Made by a program: the position numbers and the translations under genes
Assembly (NCBI GenBank): GCA_964647905.1
Contig: CAZYJR010000001.1
Location: 248,001 to 312,000, forward strand
Length of the DNA stretch: 64,000 nt
Direction: 5' to 3'
Source of the DNA: CAZYJR01 sp964647905
Lineage (GTDB): Bacteria > Desulfobacterota > DSM-4660 > Desulfatiglandales > HGW-15
Notes under the pieces: generated by a model
Database searches by the model: none
Seen by the model: the letters and a program-made list of their open reading frames with translations, nothing else
What the model was told of the DNA's origin: nothing
Shown: positions 25,575-34,332 of the stretch, piece after piece
Layout of the letters: each line of letters starts with the position of its first letter
Position numbering within the stretch: position 1 is the first letter of the stretch

Positions 25575-27059
25575 TTATTTGAACGGATCCCACCGAACGG
25601 TCTGTTTTTCGTAGGCCGGCGGGAACTGCTGCAGGAAGAGGTCATAGTAGTAGAGCTCCTTGAAGGAAGCGAAGGGCATTCCGTAGGCCGCCTTGGGCCT
25701 CTTTTTGATCTCATCAGGATCGATTATGTTTCCAACGATCTCGTCCATGATATCGTCCATGCCCACGCCCATGGAGAAGCGGAGCTTCTCGCGGTTGGCT
25801 ATCCTCTCCGGGAGCATGTCGCGGAAGGCCTCCCGCAGGATGTACTTCTCTATCTGCTTATCCCCGTAAATTTTCCATTTCATCGGGATTTCTCTGCTGA
25901 ATGCGACTATCCTGGTGTCAAGATAAGGCGTCTGGTAGTCCACACCGTTTGCCATCCAGGCCCGGTCCAGGCGGCGGAGGGCCGTGTTGTAGGATATCTC
26001 CACAAGCTTCTGCGCCAGACGCTCCCGTTGCTCGTCACTCTTGACCTTGGGGTTCTTCAAGACCATCCGGTAGCCGCCGAAGAGCTCGTCCGCACCCTCG
26101 CCCACCAGGACGCTGTTCGCCTGCTGCTTGACCATCTTAGAGACGTAGTAGTTGGCAATAACGCCGTTTATGCAGTCCTCGTCAAAGCTCTCCAAATACC
26201 AGACCGCATCAGGGATGAAGTTTACGATGTCCTTTTCCGTTATCTTGTATACGTGGTGCTCCATACCCAGAGAGTCCGCCATTGCCTTGGCGTTCTCCAG
26301 GTCCGGCCCGGGCGCCTTCTCGATGGTGCCGGTGAAAAGGGGCAGCTTGGGATCGAACTCCTTGGCTATGGCCGCCGCGATCGAGCTGTCCAGCCCTCCG
26401 CTCAAGGAAATAGCCCCAGCGCCGTCCATGCGCTTTCGCACCGCTTCTATCATGAGCTCCCTGAGATTGCGCGCGCATTCCTGGAGGTCTTCCCCCACGG
26501 GGGGGATCTCCGGCTGGAACGCGTCAAAGGGCTTGAGGCCCTTTTTGGAGCTGTAGATGTGACCCGGGGGGAGCTCGTGGATGTCGAACTGGACGTGGTC
26601 CACCAGGCCCTTCATCTCGGTGCTGAAGTAAAAGGTGTCATTGTTTCTGCCGTAGAAAAGAGGCCGCGATCCCACATGGTCCCGGGCCAGGATGACCTCC
26701 TCGTCCTTTTCGACGATTGCGCAGGAAAACGCGCCGTCAAACTTGGAGAAACACTTCTGGTCGTATTTCTCGTAGTATTCCATGAAGAGGTCTATGTCGC
26801 TCTGGCCTTCAGGCCTCTCGTTGAAGATCTCGCCGTCGAAGAGGAGGTAGGGCCTCTCCTCCAGGGAGGTACAGTAGGTTCTCTTGGGCGTGAGGTTGAT
26901 CTCGTTCGCCCCCACGGCCCCGCGATCATCGAAGAGCGTCCTCACAATGCTGTTGTCCTGGCCGCGGTGCCGCATCAGCCTCAGCATTTTTCTCAGCTGC
27001 TTGGTGCTGTCCTCGTCCATTCTACCGAGTTGAGAAATTATACCCGCAATACTAGCCAT
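25575..27059 (-). CDS. Asparagine-synthase-like amide ligase lacking the glutaminase cysteine
   Basis: This 494-residue protein has the AsnB layout: an N-terminal Ntn amidotransferase-like domain (RHRGQDNS 31-38, DGEIFN 75-80) and a C-terminal synthetase with the PP-loop SGGLDSS (220-226) and GEGADELFGGY. The chosen ATG at 27059 has AAAGGAG 9 bp upstream. Glutamine-dependent enzymes have Cys as residue 2, but here the protein starts MASIAG, so the glutaminase should be dead. Beta-lactam synthetase and carbapenam synthetase also lack this Cys and catalyse ATP-dependent cyclisation. This protein may therefore use free ammonia or an internal amine. It lies 37 bp after MttB-like 2 and 27 bp before the FAD enzyme. 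Confidence 0.87.
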   Translation of the reverse strand: MASIAGIISQLGRMDEDSTKQLRKMLRLMRHRGQDNSIVRTLFDDRGAVGANEINLTPKRTYCTSLEERPYLLFDGEIFNERPEGQSDIDLFMEYYEKYDQKCFSKFDGAFSCAIVEKDEEVILARDHVGSRPLFYGRNNDTFYFSTEMKGLVDHVQFDIHELPPGHIYSSKKGLKPFDAFQPEIPPVGEDLQECARNLRELMIEAVRKRMDGAGAISLSGGLDSSIAAAIAKEFDPKLPLFTGTIEKAPGPDLENAKAMADSLGMEHHVYKITEKDIVNFIPDAVWYLESFDEDCINGVIANYYVSKMVKQQANSVLVGEGADELFGGYRMVLKNPKVKSDEQRERLAQKLVEISYNTALRRLDRAWMANGVDYQTPYLDTRIVAFSREIPMKWKIYGDKQIEKYILREAFRDMLPERIANREKLRFSMGVGMDDIMDEIVGNIIDPDEIKKRPKAAYGMPFASFKELYYYDLFLQQFPPAYEKQTVRWDPFK

Positions 27060-27096
27060 GTCGTCTTCTCCTTTTGAGCTTTGTTTCCGGATGTCT

Positions 27097-28311
27097 TTAT
27101 TCCACAAAGACCTTTTCAAGATTGGCCGTGGTCAGGGGATCCTGCATGTACATCCCGAGCCCTATGTTTTTTATCGACTCCATGCCCCTTTCGTCATATC
27201 GGGGCATTATCACCTCCGGGGCCTCCTCCGGGGCGACCTCCTCCGCAATGCGCATACCCTTTTCCAACTTGTCAAAGGAGAAGTCTATGAGGTAGCGGAG
27301 AAAGGCGAAGGGGTGTCTTATCATGTGGAACCCGTACTTCCTGCACATGGCCTGGCCGTTGCGGGCGTCCCTGTAAGCACGCTCCGTAGGGTGCTCCTCG
27401 TGGGTGGTGGCCGCGCTCTGGCAGGTGGGCAGCTCCAGCATCATGTTCAGATGAGACATGAGCAGGTTGAGCAGGAAGTGGCTGACCAAGCCGTAATTCG
27501 GATTGTAGTCGATCCGGGGGTCCGCTACGGTGGGGAACCCGGCGTGAATGAAGGTGGTCCCAGGGTTGACGATCTGGGTGGTGCACAACCCGAAGAGCAC
27601 CTCTGCATGTGTCATGGCAAGCACCCCGTTGTAGCAGAACGGGGCGCTGATCCCGGCCATGGGCATGGCGGAATCAAAGACCGGCAGTCCGGCCTTGGCC
27701 ACCTTGTAGAAATGCTCCGAAAAATTCTCGTTCACTTCCAGGGGGGAGCGGGTGAGGCAGAAGACAATCATTATGTCTTTCTTCTTCTCATAGATCTCTA
27801 CGGCCCGCTCCAGTGAGGCGTCCGAGGTCACGGCGAAGTACATGGGCTTGTCGCAGTTCTCCGTCATGATATTCATCTGCTCCACTTCGTCCTTCAGCTT
27901 TATGCCCCTCCCCATGCCGGCGACCATGTCGTTTTCCTGGGCGACCCGCGCCACTCGTTCCGCGTGCTCCGGCTTGGGGAACACACCCCCTTCTCCCGCC
28001 TCGTCGTCATAGACATAAGGGGCGGTCCCTCCGATAAAGAAGCTGTTCCTGGGGACGAAGAAATCATCGATCTTGGGCACGGTCTCCATGCATTTCTCCA
28101 CCAGATCGGTGGTCACGAAGATACGATTCTCGAACACATAGGCCAGGCCCTCGGCCTCCTTTTCCTGAAAGGCCCGGAGAATCTCGGGTTGCTTGCAGCC
28201 GACGCCCAGGTTTTCGAGGATCCAGAGGGCGTCCTCGTGGACCCGGAGGAGCATTTCCACCGTGTCCTTTCCCAACACCGCTTCGGATTCCCTTTTCTGG
28301 TCTTGATTCAC
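27097..28311 (-). CDS. MttB-superfamily methyltransferase-like protein 2
   Basis: This is the first gene of the minus-strand operon, a 404-residue paralogue of the protein at 21982. The same landmarks are present: RVHEDALWILENLGVGC near the start and FCYNGVLAMTHAEVLFGLCTTQIVNPGT in the core. It starts with GTG at 28311, preceded by AAAGGAG, and ends with TAA; no internal TAG is present, so no pyrrolysine is used. Both paralogues are the same length and differ throughout, so they may form a hetero-oligomer or act on successive substrates. No cognate corrinoid-binding protein or activase is nearby. Confidence 0.86.
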   Translation of the reverse strand: MNQDQKRESEAVLGKDTVEMLLRVHEDALWILENLGVGCKQPEILRAFQEKEAEGLAYVFENRIFVTTDLVEKCMETVPKIDDFFVPRNSFFIGGTAPYVYDDEAGEGGVFPKPEHAERVARVAQENDMVAGMGRGIKLKDEVEQMNIMTENCDKPMYFAVTSDASLERAVEIYEKKKDIMIVFCLTRSPLEVNENFSEHFYKVAKAGLPVFDSAMPMAGISAPFCYNGVLAMTHAEVLFGLCTTQIVNPGTTFIHAGFPTVADPRIDYNPNYGLVSHFLLNLLMSHLNMMLELPTCQSAATTHEEHPTERAYRDARNGQAMCRKYGFHMIRHPFAFLRYLIDFSFDKLEKGMRIAEEVAPEEAPEVIMPRYDERGMESIKNIGLGMYMQDPLTTANLEKVFVE

Positions 28312-28367
28312 GGTCCCATTCTCCTTTCGCCTGTTTTCTTAACGGGTAAAAATATTTGAACTGAAAC

Positions 28368-28396
28368 TATATACACCCTTGGCGGAAGAATGTCAA
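28368..28396 (-). promoter_or_regulatory. Near-consensus sigma-70 promoter of the MttB/AsnB/GlmS-like operon
   Basis: On the minus strand TTGACA (28396-28391) is followed after exactly 17 bp by TATATA (28373-28368). Transcription should begin near 28361, about 50 nt before the GTG of the first MttB-like gene. The match is among the best in the window, so the operon is likely well expressed from its own promoter. No riboswitch-like structure fits in the short leader. Confidence 0.78.
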
Positions 28397-28432
28397 GGGG
28401 CTCGCTCCAAACCCCTTGAAAACTCCTCCGGT

Positions 28433-29152
28433 TCAGGGGATGGAATAGGGCCCCTGATCCAGTATCGGGGGCAAGATGCTCGCCCCCGGCCGTCCCCTGC
28501 AAGAGGCCTCGACCAAGGCAAGCTTGGCTTCCTGGAAGACCTGCGGGTGTACCATTTGTATCCGTTTCGGCTCCAGCCCGGCCCCACGCATGCGGGCGAG
28601 CAGGTCCACCAGCCTGGCCGAGGGATAGATCATCGCCAATCGCCCCTTCGCCTTCAGGAGCAGCCGCGCCGCTTCCAGGATGTCGCCTATGCCTGCAAGG
28701 ATCTCGTGCCTTGCTATGGCCCTCTCCGGGTCGGGGTTTATTCGGCCGGTCTTGTTTCTCCTGTACGGGGGGTTGCATACCGCCAGGTCCCAATACCCCC
28801 GGCGGAGCGGAATACTGCGCAAGTCGCCCCTTACCACCCCCATTTTGTCCTCCAGCCGGTTCAGGATCGCGTTGCGCGAGGCTTGGGAGGCCAAGTGCTC
28901 CTGGATCTCCAATCCCACAGAGTATGACGCGGGTTTTTCCGCCAGCAATGCCAGTAGGATAATTCCACACCCCGTGCCCAGGTCCAGCACCCTGTCCCCG
29001 CTCTTTACGGTGGCGAATCCCGCCAGGAGCAACGAGTCCATGCTGAAGCGGTAACCCCGCCTGGACTGTATCACCTTGATCCTCCCGTCCAAGACGGCGT
29101 CGATTCGCTCGTGTGGTCGGACAAGTGGGTTAGGGTTTCTCGATACGCTCAT
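28433..29152 (-). CDS. trmN6: tRNA1(Val) (adenine37-N6)-methyltransferase-like SAM enzyme
   Basis: This 239-residue Rossmann methyltransferase has the SAM motif VLDLGTGCGIILLALL and the N6-adenine signature NPPY (AVCNPPYRRNKTGRINP), followed by AIARHE, as in the YfiC/TrmN6 family that modifies A37 of tRNA1(Val). Length fits the family. Its start overlaps the end of the DUF1015 gene by 23 bp, so the two form an operon. The exact RNA target cannot be read from sequence. Confidence 0.86.
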   Translation of the reverse strand: MSVSRNPNPLVRPHERIDAVLDGRIKVIQSRRGYRFSMDSLLLAGFATVKSGDRVLDLGTGCGIILLALLAEKPASYSVGLEIQEHLASQASRNAILNRLEDKMGVVRGDLRSIPLRRGYWDLAVCNPPYRRNKTGRINPDPERAIARHEILAGIGDILEAARLLLKAKGRLAMIYPSARLVDLLARMRGAGLEPKRIQMVHPQVFQEAKLALVEASCRGRPGASILPPILDQGPYSIP

Positions 29153-30479
29153 GGGGGTCCATCCGGTTGAACACCAGACCCGTGATGACCTTGGGGTAGA
29201 AATAGGTGGATTTACGGGGCATGATCAGGCGATTTGCCGCCACTTCCTTTACCTGCTCCGTCTTGGTCGGATTGAGAAGGAACAATATATCCGAGGCCCC
29301 GGCCCTTACCCGGCGCAGGCCCTTGACCATGTCACTTTCATACAGGAATTGCTTGTCATTGTCCAGGTCTTCCCGGCGGAAGCCCAAGCCTCGCTGAAGG
29401 ACCAAGCGCGAGAGTACCATCACGTCCAGGCCCTTGAGCGCGGGATGGAGATCGTCCCCCACGTCCTCCCCGGCCCCCGGTTCCAACTCGAGCAGGCGGC
29501 CAGTGGGCTCGCCGTGAAAATACGCCCCGAATGCGATGGACCCCCGGCCCGCTTCAGCAAGGACCGCCCTCAGCTCGGCGCTTTTCCCCGGCGCCCCGTC
29601 CAAGGTCCAGGGCAGGGGCGTGACTTGGAACCACCGGCTCAAACGCCCGAGGAGCTCGCCGGGAGATACCCCGCGCGCGGATCGGATCAACCGGTGTGCC
29701 GGGAGCACGGTCAAGCCGGGGTCGTTCATGTTGCTCAAGTACATCATGACGAATTCGAATGAGCGGTCCCCAGGCCTCATCCCATAGCGGGCTCGCATCA
29801 TGTTGCGGTACTTCCTGGAGGTCTCGAAACGGTGATGGCCGTCGGCTATAAGGAGTGAACGGCCGGCCATGGCCTCGGCCGCGCCGGCTAAGAGATCGCG
29901 GTCCTTTACCGCCCACATGGCATGCTCCGTACCATCCCGAAACGTAAAGGACACCTGGGGCGGGTCTTTCGGGATCCGCCCCAGGCATCGGAGGGCCTGA
30001 TTTCCCGGATCCTCGTAGAGGGCGAATATCTGGCTGAACTGGGCGCCGGTGGCCCTCATCAGGTGGAGTCTGTCCTCCCTGTGAGCGGAGAATGTCTTCT
30101 CGTGAGGGAGAATGACCCCCGAGTCCTCGTCCTCTATACGGACCAGGGATATCAGGCCCCAGCGGGTCTTCACCCCGTTCGCTTGCCTGTAGGACTGGGA
30201 GGTGAGGTACATGGCGGGTGCCTCGGATTGCACAAGCACCCCTTCCGCGGTCCAGCGATCCAGCGTGCGGGCGCTCCTGGTGTAGCGGTTGTCCCAGTCC
30301 GAATCGCCGGTTTTCCTCTTGCCAAGGATCAGTCGGACGGCGTTGTGTTCGGAAAGGGCATGGAGTTCCTCCTGCTCCTCGGGGGATATAACGTCGTACG
30401 GGGGGGACATGACCGCAGCAGGATCCGGGAATCGTGAGAAGTCGTAAGTCCAGCCTTTGAATGGTCGTATCTCTGCCAT
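29130..30479 (-). CDS. DUF1015 family protein
   Basis: This is a DUF1015-family protein of about 449 residues. Landmarks are MAEIRPFKGWTYDF at the start, PPYDVISPEEQ, the LPHEKTFSAHREDRLHLMRAT segment and LLIADGHHRFETSRKYR. The family is widespread in anaerobes and its biochemical role is not established; HKR-type motifs have led to suggestions of a kinase-like or DNA-related role. The start at 30479 is preferred over the longer frame to 30557 because the conserved domain begins there and AGAGGA lies upstream. It overlaps trmN6. Confidence 0.84.
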   Translation of the reverse strand: MAEIRPFKGWTYDFSRFPDPAAVMSPPYDVISPEEQEELHALSEHNAVRLILGKRKTGDSDWDNRYTRSARTLDRWTAEGVLVQSEAPAMYLTSQSYRQANGVKTRWGLISLVRIEDEDSGVILPHEKTFSAHREDRLHLMRATGAQFSQIFALYEDPGNQALRCLGRIPKDPPQVSFTFRDGTEHAMWAVKDRDLLAGAAEAMAGRSLLIADGHHRFETSRKYRNMMRARYGMRPGDRSFEFVMMYLSNMNDPGLTVLPAHRLIRSARGVSPGELLGRLSRWFQVTPLPWTLDGAPGKSAELRAVLAEAGRGSIAFGAYFHGEPTGRLLELEPGAGEDVGDDLHPALKGLDVMVLSRLVLQRGLGFRREDLDNDKQFLYESDMVKGLRRVRAGASDILFLLNPTKTEQVKEVAANRLIMPRKSTYFYPKVITGLVFNRMDPHERIEKP

Positions 30480-30603
30480 TGGTGGCGCATTCCTCTTGCC
30501 GAACCTGAACGTCCCGAATTGCGGGACCGCAGCTTGCCCCCAGAGCGGATTCGACAATCGCCCGGTTCAGGTCTTGTTTGTCTCGGCTCGCTGAAAAGCC
30601 GTC

Positions 30604-30632
30604 ATACCTAGCAGATCAGGAGGCACTGTCAA
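30604..30632 (-). promoter_or_regulatory. Probable sigma-70 promoter for DUF1015-trmN6
   Basis: On the minus strand a perfect TTGACA (30632-30627) is followed by TAGGTA at 16 bp or AGGTAT at 17 bp. The -10 box is only moderate. The expected start is about 120 nt before the DUF1015 start codon. Confidence 0.5.
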
Positions 30633-30852
30633 GCCTTTTGAATCATCCCGGCCCCTTCTTCTCCGGTCTCGAAAGCGGTTGCCCCCTGCCGCCAAAAATA
30701 TTAGCATTTTAAGCATGTGCTTCGGGCCCCAGGCGCGGAAATACGAGAACGAGAGACTGTACGACGGATCCGCACCAGGAGTGGCCCGTGAAAAAGGATA
30801 TGGTAGCCTGTCAGTGGGACTGAGATCTTCGATACATGCGCCGGGTGGAACC

Positions 30853-32163
30853 GTGGACCTGGTGGTGAAGGGCGGTATGGTCCTTACCATGGTCCCCGGG
30901 GCGCCTGTCATGGAGTGCGGGCGGGTCCTGGTAGGAGACGGCCGGGTGGTGGGCGTGGAGAACGACGGGCTGGAGGAACCGATTCCTCCCGGGGCCGAGG
31001 TGATCGATGCCGGGGGCGCGGTAGTGCTCCCCGGCCTGATAAACGCTCACTGTCACACCGCCATGACCCTCTTCAGGGGGATGGCGGACGACCTGCCCTT
31101 GAAGGAATGGCTCTTTGAGAGGATCTTTCCGGCCGAGGCGCGGATACTGGATCCGGATACGGTTTACTGGGGCGCGCTCCTGGGCTGCGCCGAGATGCTC
31201 GCCTCCGGAACCACGTGCGTGATTGACGGCTACTTCTTCCAGGACTCAACAGCAGAGGCGGTCCTGCGATCCGGTATCAGGGGGCTGATAGCACAGGGGG
31301 TGATAGACTTTTCGGCTCCCGGTGTCCCTGACCCGGCCGATAACCTCGAGGAAGCGAGGAGTTTCATAGAGAGATGGCGGGGAGTCTCCGACAGGCTGGT
31401 CCCGGGCGTTTTCTGCCACAGCCCCCTCACCTGTTCGGCCGAGACCCTGGCCGGGGCCATGGAGCTGGCCAAGGAACGGGGCGTCCCTCTCCAGAGCCAC
31501 GTCAGTGAGACAGGGGCCGAGGTGGAGGAGATCCTGGCTCGCTGCGGGAAGCGGCCGGCCTCATACTTGGACGAGGTCGGGGTGCTTGACCACGATTTCG
31601 TGGCGGTTCACGCGGTCCACCTGGCCCAGGAGGAGATCGACCTTTTCGCTGAGAGAGGAGTGAGGGCGGTCCACGTCCCTGAGAGCAACATGAAGCTGGG
31701 GTGCGGGGCCGCTCCGGTCAGGAAGATGCTGGAGGCGGGGATCAGGATGGGACTCGGCACGGACGGCTGCGCGTCCAACAACAATCTGGATCTGTTCCAG
31801 GAGATGGATACGGCCGCCAAACTCTCCAAGGTCTTTGAGGGCGACCCGGCCGGTCTGGATGCAGCAACGGTCCTGAGCATGGCCGGCGGCGGAGGGGCCT
31901 CGGTCATGGGCATGGAAGGGGAGCTGGGGACCCTGGAGCCGGGAAAGAGAGCGGATATAATAGTGGTGGACCTTGACAGGCCTCATCTCAGGCCTTGTCA
32001 CAACCCGCACTCCACCCTGGTCTATTCGGCGGGCGGGGCGGATGTGAGAGACGTGATCGTCGGAGGCTGCGTATTGATCAGGGAGGGGCGCTTCCTCCAC
32101 CTGGACTTGGCGGAGATCATGGGCCGGGTCCGGCGCATTGCTGACCGGGTCCGGGCCCTGTAA
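30853..32163 (+). CDS. mtaD: Amidohydrolase, 5'-methylthioadenosine/S-adenosylhomocysteine deaminase family
   Basis: This amidohydrolase-fold enzyme probably deaminates adenosine-type substrates such as SAH or MTA. Metal ligands are visible in NAHCHTAMTLFRG (HxH), QSHVSETGAE (His), and GLGTDGCASNNNLDLF (Asp), all in the MtaD/SahD context. The frame is open from 30679, but the family fold starts at VDLVVKGGMVLT. I use the GTG at 30853; a GTG at 30814 is an alternative, and neither has a strong ribosome binding site. The product from 30853 is 436 residues. SAH recycling would suit a neighbourhood rich in methyltransferases, but it is divergent from them. Confidence 0.86.
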   Translation: MDLVVKGGMVLTMVPGAPVMECGRVLVGDGRVVGVENDGLEEPIPPGAEVIDAGGAVVLPGLINAHCHTAMTLFRGMADDLPLKEWLFERIFPAEARILDPDTVYWGALLGCAEMLASGTTCVIDGYFFQDSTAEAVLRSGIRGLIAQGVIDFSAPGVPDPADNLEEARSFIERWRGVSDRLVPGVFCHSPLTCSAETLAGAMELAKERGVPLQSHVSETGAEVEEILARCGKRPASYLDEVGVLDHDFVAVHAVHLAQEEIDLFAERGVRAVHVPESNMKLGCGAAPVRKMLEAGIRMGLGTDGCASNNNLDLFQEMDTAAKLSKVFEGDPAGLDAATVLSMAGGGGASVMGMEGELGTLEPGKRADIIVVDLDRPHLRPCHNPHSTLVYSAGGADVRDVIVGGCVLIREGRFLHLDLAEIMGRVRRIADRVRAL

Positions 32164-32317
32164 GACCGTTACCTCGCGGCTGCAAAAAAGGGCTTTGCGT
32201 TGGAGGGGCATATTTGTTATGTACTCCACTCCCAGTCCGCGCCTGGGGCTGGACCTGGAAGCCCCGATGCATCGGCCCCGTGCCCCGGCGAGGGACCGGC
32301 TTCCCATGAGGTAACCG

Positions 32318-33694
32318 ATGATGAAAAAGAAGAGAAAGCTAATATACACCGCCTTCACCGTGGCCCTGCTGAGCCTTCTAGCAGGGTTCGGCTGGTTCCT
32401 CTCCCACGTCTTCGAGGGGGAGAATCCCGGGGTCCGGGTTCAACCGCTCCCCGAGTTTCTTTCCAGTACTCAGACCTTCAAAGTGGAGGCCTCTGACGCC
32501 AAGAGAGGGCTGCGCGGCCTGAAGATCTCCCTGAGCCAGTCCGGCCGTGAGATTACAGTGCTGGAGCGCTCTTTCCCGTTCCAGGGCTTTTTCAACAGGG
32601 AAGGGGTGCACCGTTACGAACAGGAGGTGAAGATCGACCCGGGGGCGCTTCGTTTGGCCCAAGGGGTCGCCGAACTCAGGGTGGAGGTGAGGGATCATTC
32701 CAGACGTTCGGGAGGAGACGGCAATAGGACCGTACTTGCCCACAAGATGACCGTGGATACTATTGCTCCGGGTCTCCGAGCCCTGTCCCGCCTTCATTAC
32801 ATCAATCAAGGCGGGGCCTGCCTGGTGGTTTATCAGACGTCCTCGGACGCGGAGAAGAGCGGGGTGTATGTGGAAGACGAGTTCTTTCCCGGATACCCCG
32901 CGGCCGAGGCCGAGGAGGAGGGGATATACACCTGCTATTTCGCCGTGCCTCATGACTCCGAGCCCGCCCCGCCCATATTCCTCTGGGCCGAAGACCGGGC
33001 GGGCAACCAGTCCCGCGCCAAGTTCAATCACCGGGTAAAGCCGAAGAAATTTCGCCGGGATCGAATGAACATAACCGACGGGTTCCTGGAGATGATCATC
33101 CCCTATTTCGTCCCCCTGTGCGAGTTCGAGCCCGGGGCCACCCCGTTGGAGAAATATCTCAAGGTGAACAACGAGCTCAGGGTCGAGAACCACAGGTTTC
33201 TCAAGGAGCTCCAGGAGAGGTCCTCGCCCGAGCGTATGTGGGAAGGCCCCTGGCTGCGCCTGGAAAATGCGGCCACCATGGCCAGGTTCGCGGACCACCG
33301 CGACTACTTTTACAAAGGAGAAAAGATAGACGAAAAGGATCATATGGGAGTGGACTTGGCATCCCTGGCCAACTCACCGGTCCCCGCTTCAAACAGGGGA
33401 AGAGTCCTGTTTGCAGGAGTCTTGGGCATCTACGGAAGGGCGGTGGTCCTGGATCACGGGCAGCGAATAACATCCCTCTACGGCCATCTGAGCGGCATAG
33501 AGGTGGAGGAGGGAGAGGAGGTGATGAAGGGAGCTGTGATAGGGGCCACCGGGTCCACAGGCTTGGCCGGCGGCGACCATCTCCATTTCTCCATTATGGT
33601 CGACGGGGTGCCGGTGAACCCTATCGAGTGGTGGGATCCCCACTGGATAGAGGACAACATCAACAACAAGTTGGCCATAATACCGGCCTCTTGA
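32318..33694 (+). CDS. Membrane-anchored M23 family metallopeptidase
   Basis: This 458-residue protein has one N-terminal membrane segment (about 7-30), a periplasmic beta-rich region (about 40-260) and a C-terminal LytM/M23 domain. The zinc motif HMGVDLA, the lipoyl-like HGQRITSLYGHLSGI and the HLHFSI motif are all present, so the endopeptidase should be active on peptidoglycan cross-links. Polar localisation or morphogenesis roles are common in the family. It lies 154 bp after the deaminase gene, with no clear operon partner. Confidence 0.9.
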   Translation: MMKKKRKLIYTAFTVALLSLLAGFGWFLSHVFEGENPGVRVQPLPEFLSSTQTFKVEASDAKRGLRGLKISLSQSGREITVLERSFPFQGFFNREGVHRYEQEVKIDPGALRLAQGVAELRVEVRDHSRRSGGDGNRTVLAHKMTVDTIAPGLRALSRLHYINQGGACLVVYQTSSDAEKSGVYVEDEFFPGYPAAEAEEEGIYTCYFAVPHDSEPAPPIFLWAEDRAGNQSRAKFNHRVKPKKFRRDRMNITDGFLEMIIPYFVPLCEFEPGATPLEKYLKVNNELRVENHRFLKELQERSSPERMWEGPWLRLENAATMARFADHRDYFYKGEKIDEKDHMGVDLASLANSPVPASNRGRVLFAGVLGIYGRAVVLDHGQRITSLYGHLSGIEVEEGEEVMKGAVIGATGSTGLAGGDHLHFSIMVDGVPVNPIEWWDPHWIEDNINNKLAIIPAS

Positions 33695-33792
33695 GCCCCG
33701 GAAGCCTCGAAGAGGAATCGGCTTGCCCCGCGCGGGCCCACGTGTTAGGCTGACTCCTGTGGACCGATTATCCGCGAGCCCTTAGGATCAAG

Positions 33793-34287
33793 ATGCCCAG
33801 GGAGCTACAGCCGTCGTTTTCCAATGGATCTCCAGAGGTGCGGATGCAGGGGCTGATCCGGGAGATCATCTACCAGATCAGACGCCTCATGCAGGCCGGA
33901 TCTCTGTACACCAAGGAGCTGAACAAGAAGCATCAGGTCAGCTCGGCCCAACTCAATTGCGTGCTGGCCCTCTACGAGCAGGGGGCCATGTCCTCCTCAC
34001 AAATAGCGCGCTCCATTTTTGTCAAGCCGAGTACTGTTACCGGAATAATCGACAGGCTGGAGCAGAAGGGCCTGGTAACACGAGTGAGGCGTTCGCCGGA
34101 CCGCCGCGTGATTACCATCGAGCTTACCCCCGCGGGAGAGGAACTGGCGCGCAACGCCCCGCCTCCGATCCAACAGAAGATCATTGACGGCCTTCGGAGC
34201 CTGACCCCGGAGGAGGCGGAAAAGATCCTCCGCGGGCTCCAGACCCTCACCGAGATGCTGGATGTACACGACCTGGAGGTGGAGTAA
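33793..34287 (+). CDS. MarR-family transcriptional regulator
   Basis: This is a 164-residue winged-helix regulator. The recognition region reads MSSSQIARSIFVKPSTVTGIIDRLEQKGLVTRVRRSPDRRVITIELT, summarised as a helix-turn-helix followed by the DxR wing typical of MarR proteins. Dimerisation helices flank it at both ends. No cysteine suggests redox sensing. Its target is unknown; it is flanked by the M23 peptidase gene and a convergent DUF721 gene. Confidence 0.9.
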   Translation: MPRELQPSFSNGSPEVRMQGLIREIIYQIRRLMQAGSLYTKELNKKHQVSSAQLNCVLALYEQGAMSSSQIARSIFVKPSTVTGIIDRLEQKGLVTRVRRSPDRRVITIELTPAGEELARNAPPPIQQKIIDGLRSLTPEEAEKILRGLQTLTEMLDVHDLEVE

Positions 34288-34332
34288 GGCCCTTGAGCCA
34301 GGGGGGACGACAATACGACCCCGGGATCCCGC

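Noticed and set aside
21982..28311. Pyrrolysine-containing MttB with TAG readthrough
   Set aside because: Neither MttB-like frame contains or ends in TAG; the stops are TGA and TAA, and no pyl genes are seen.
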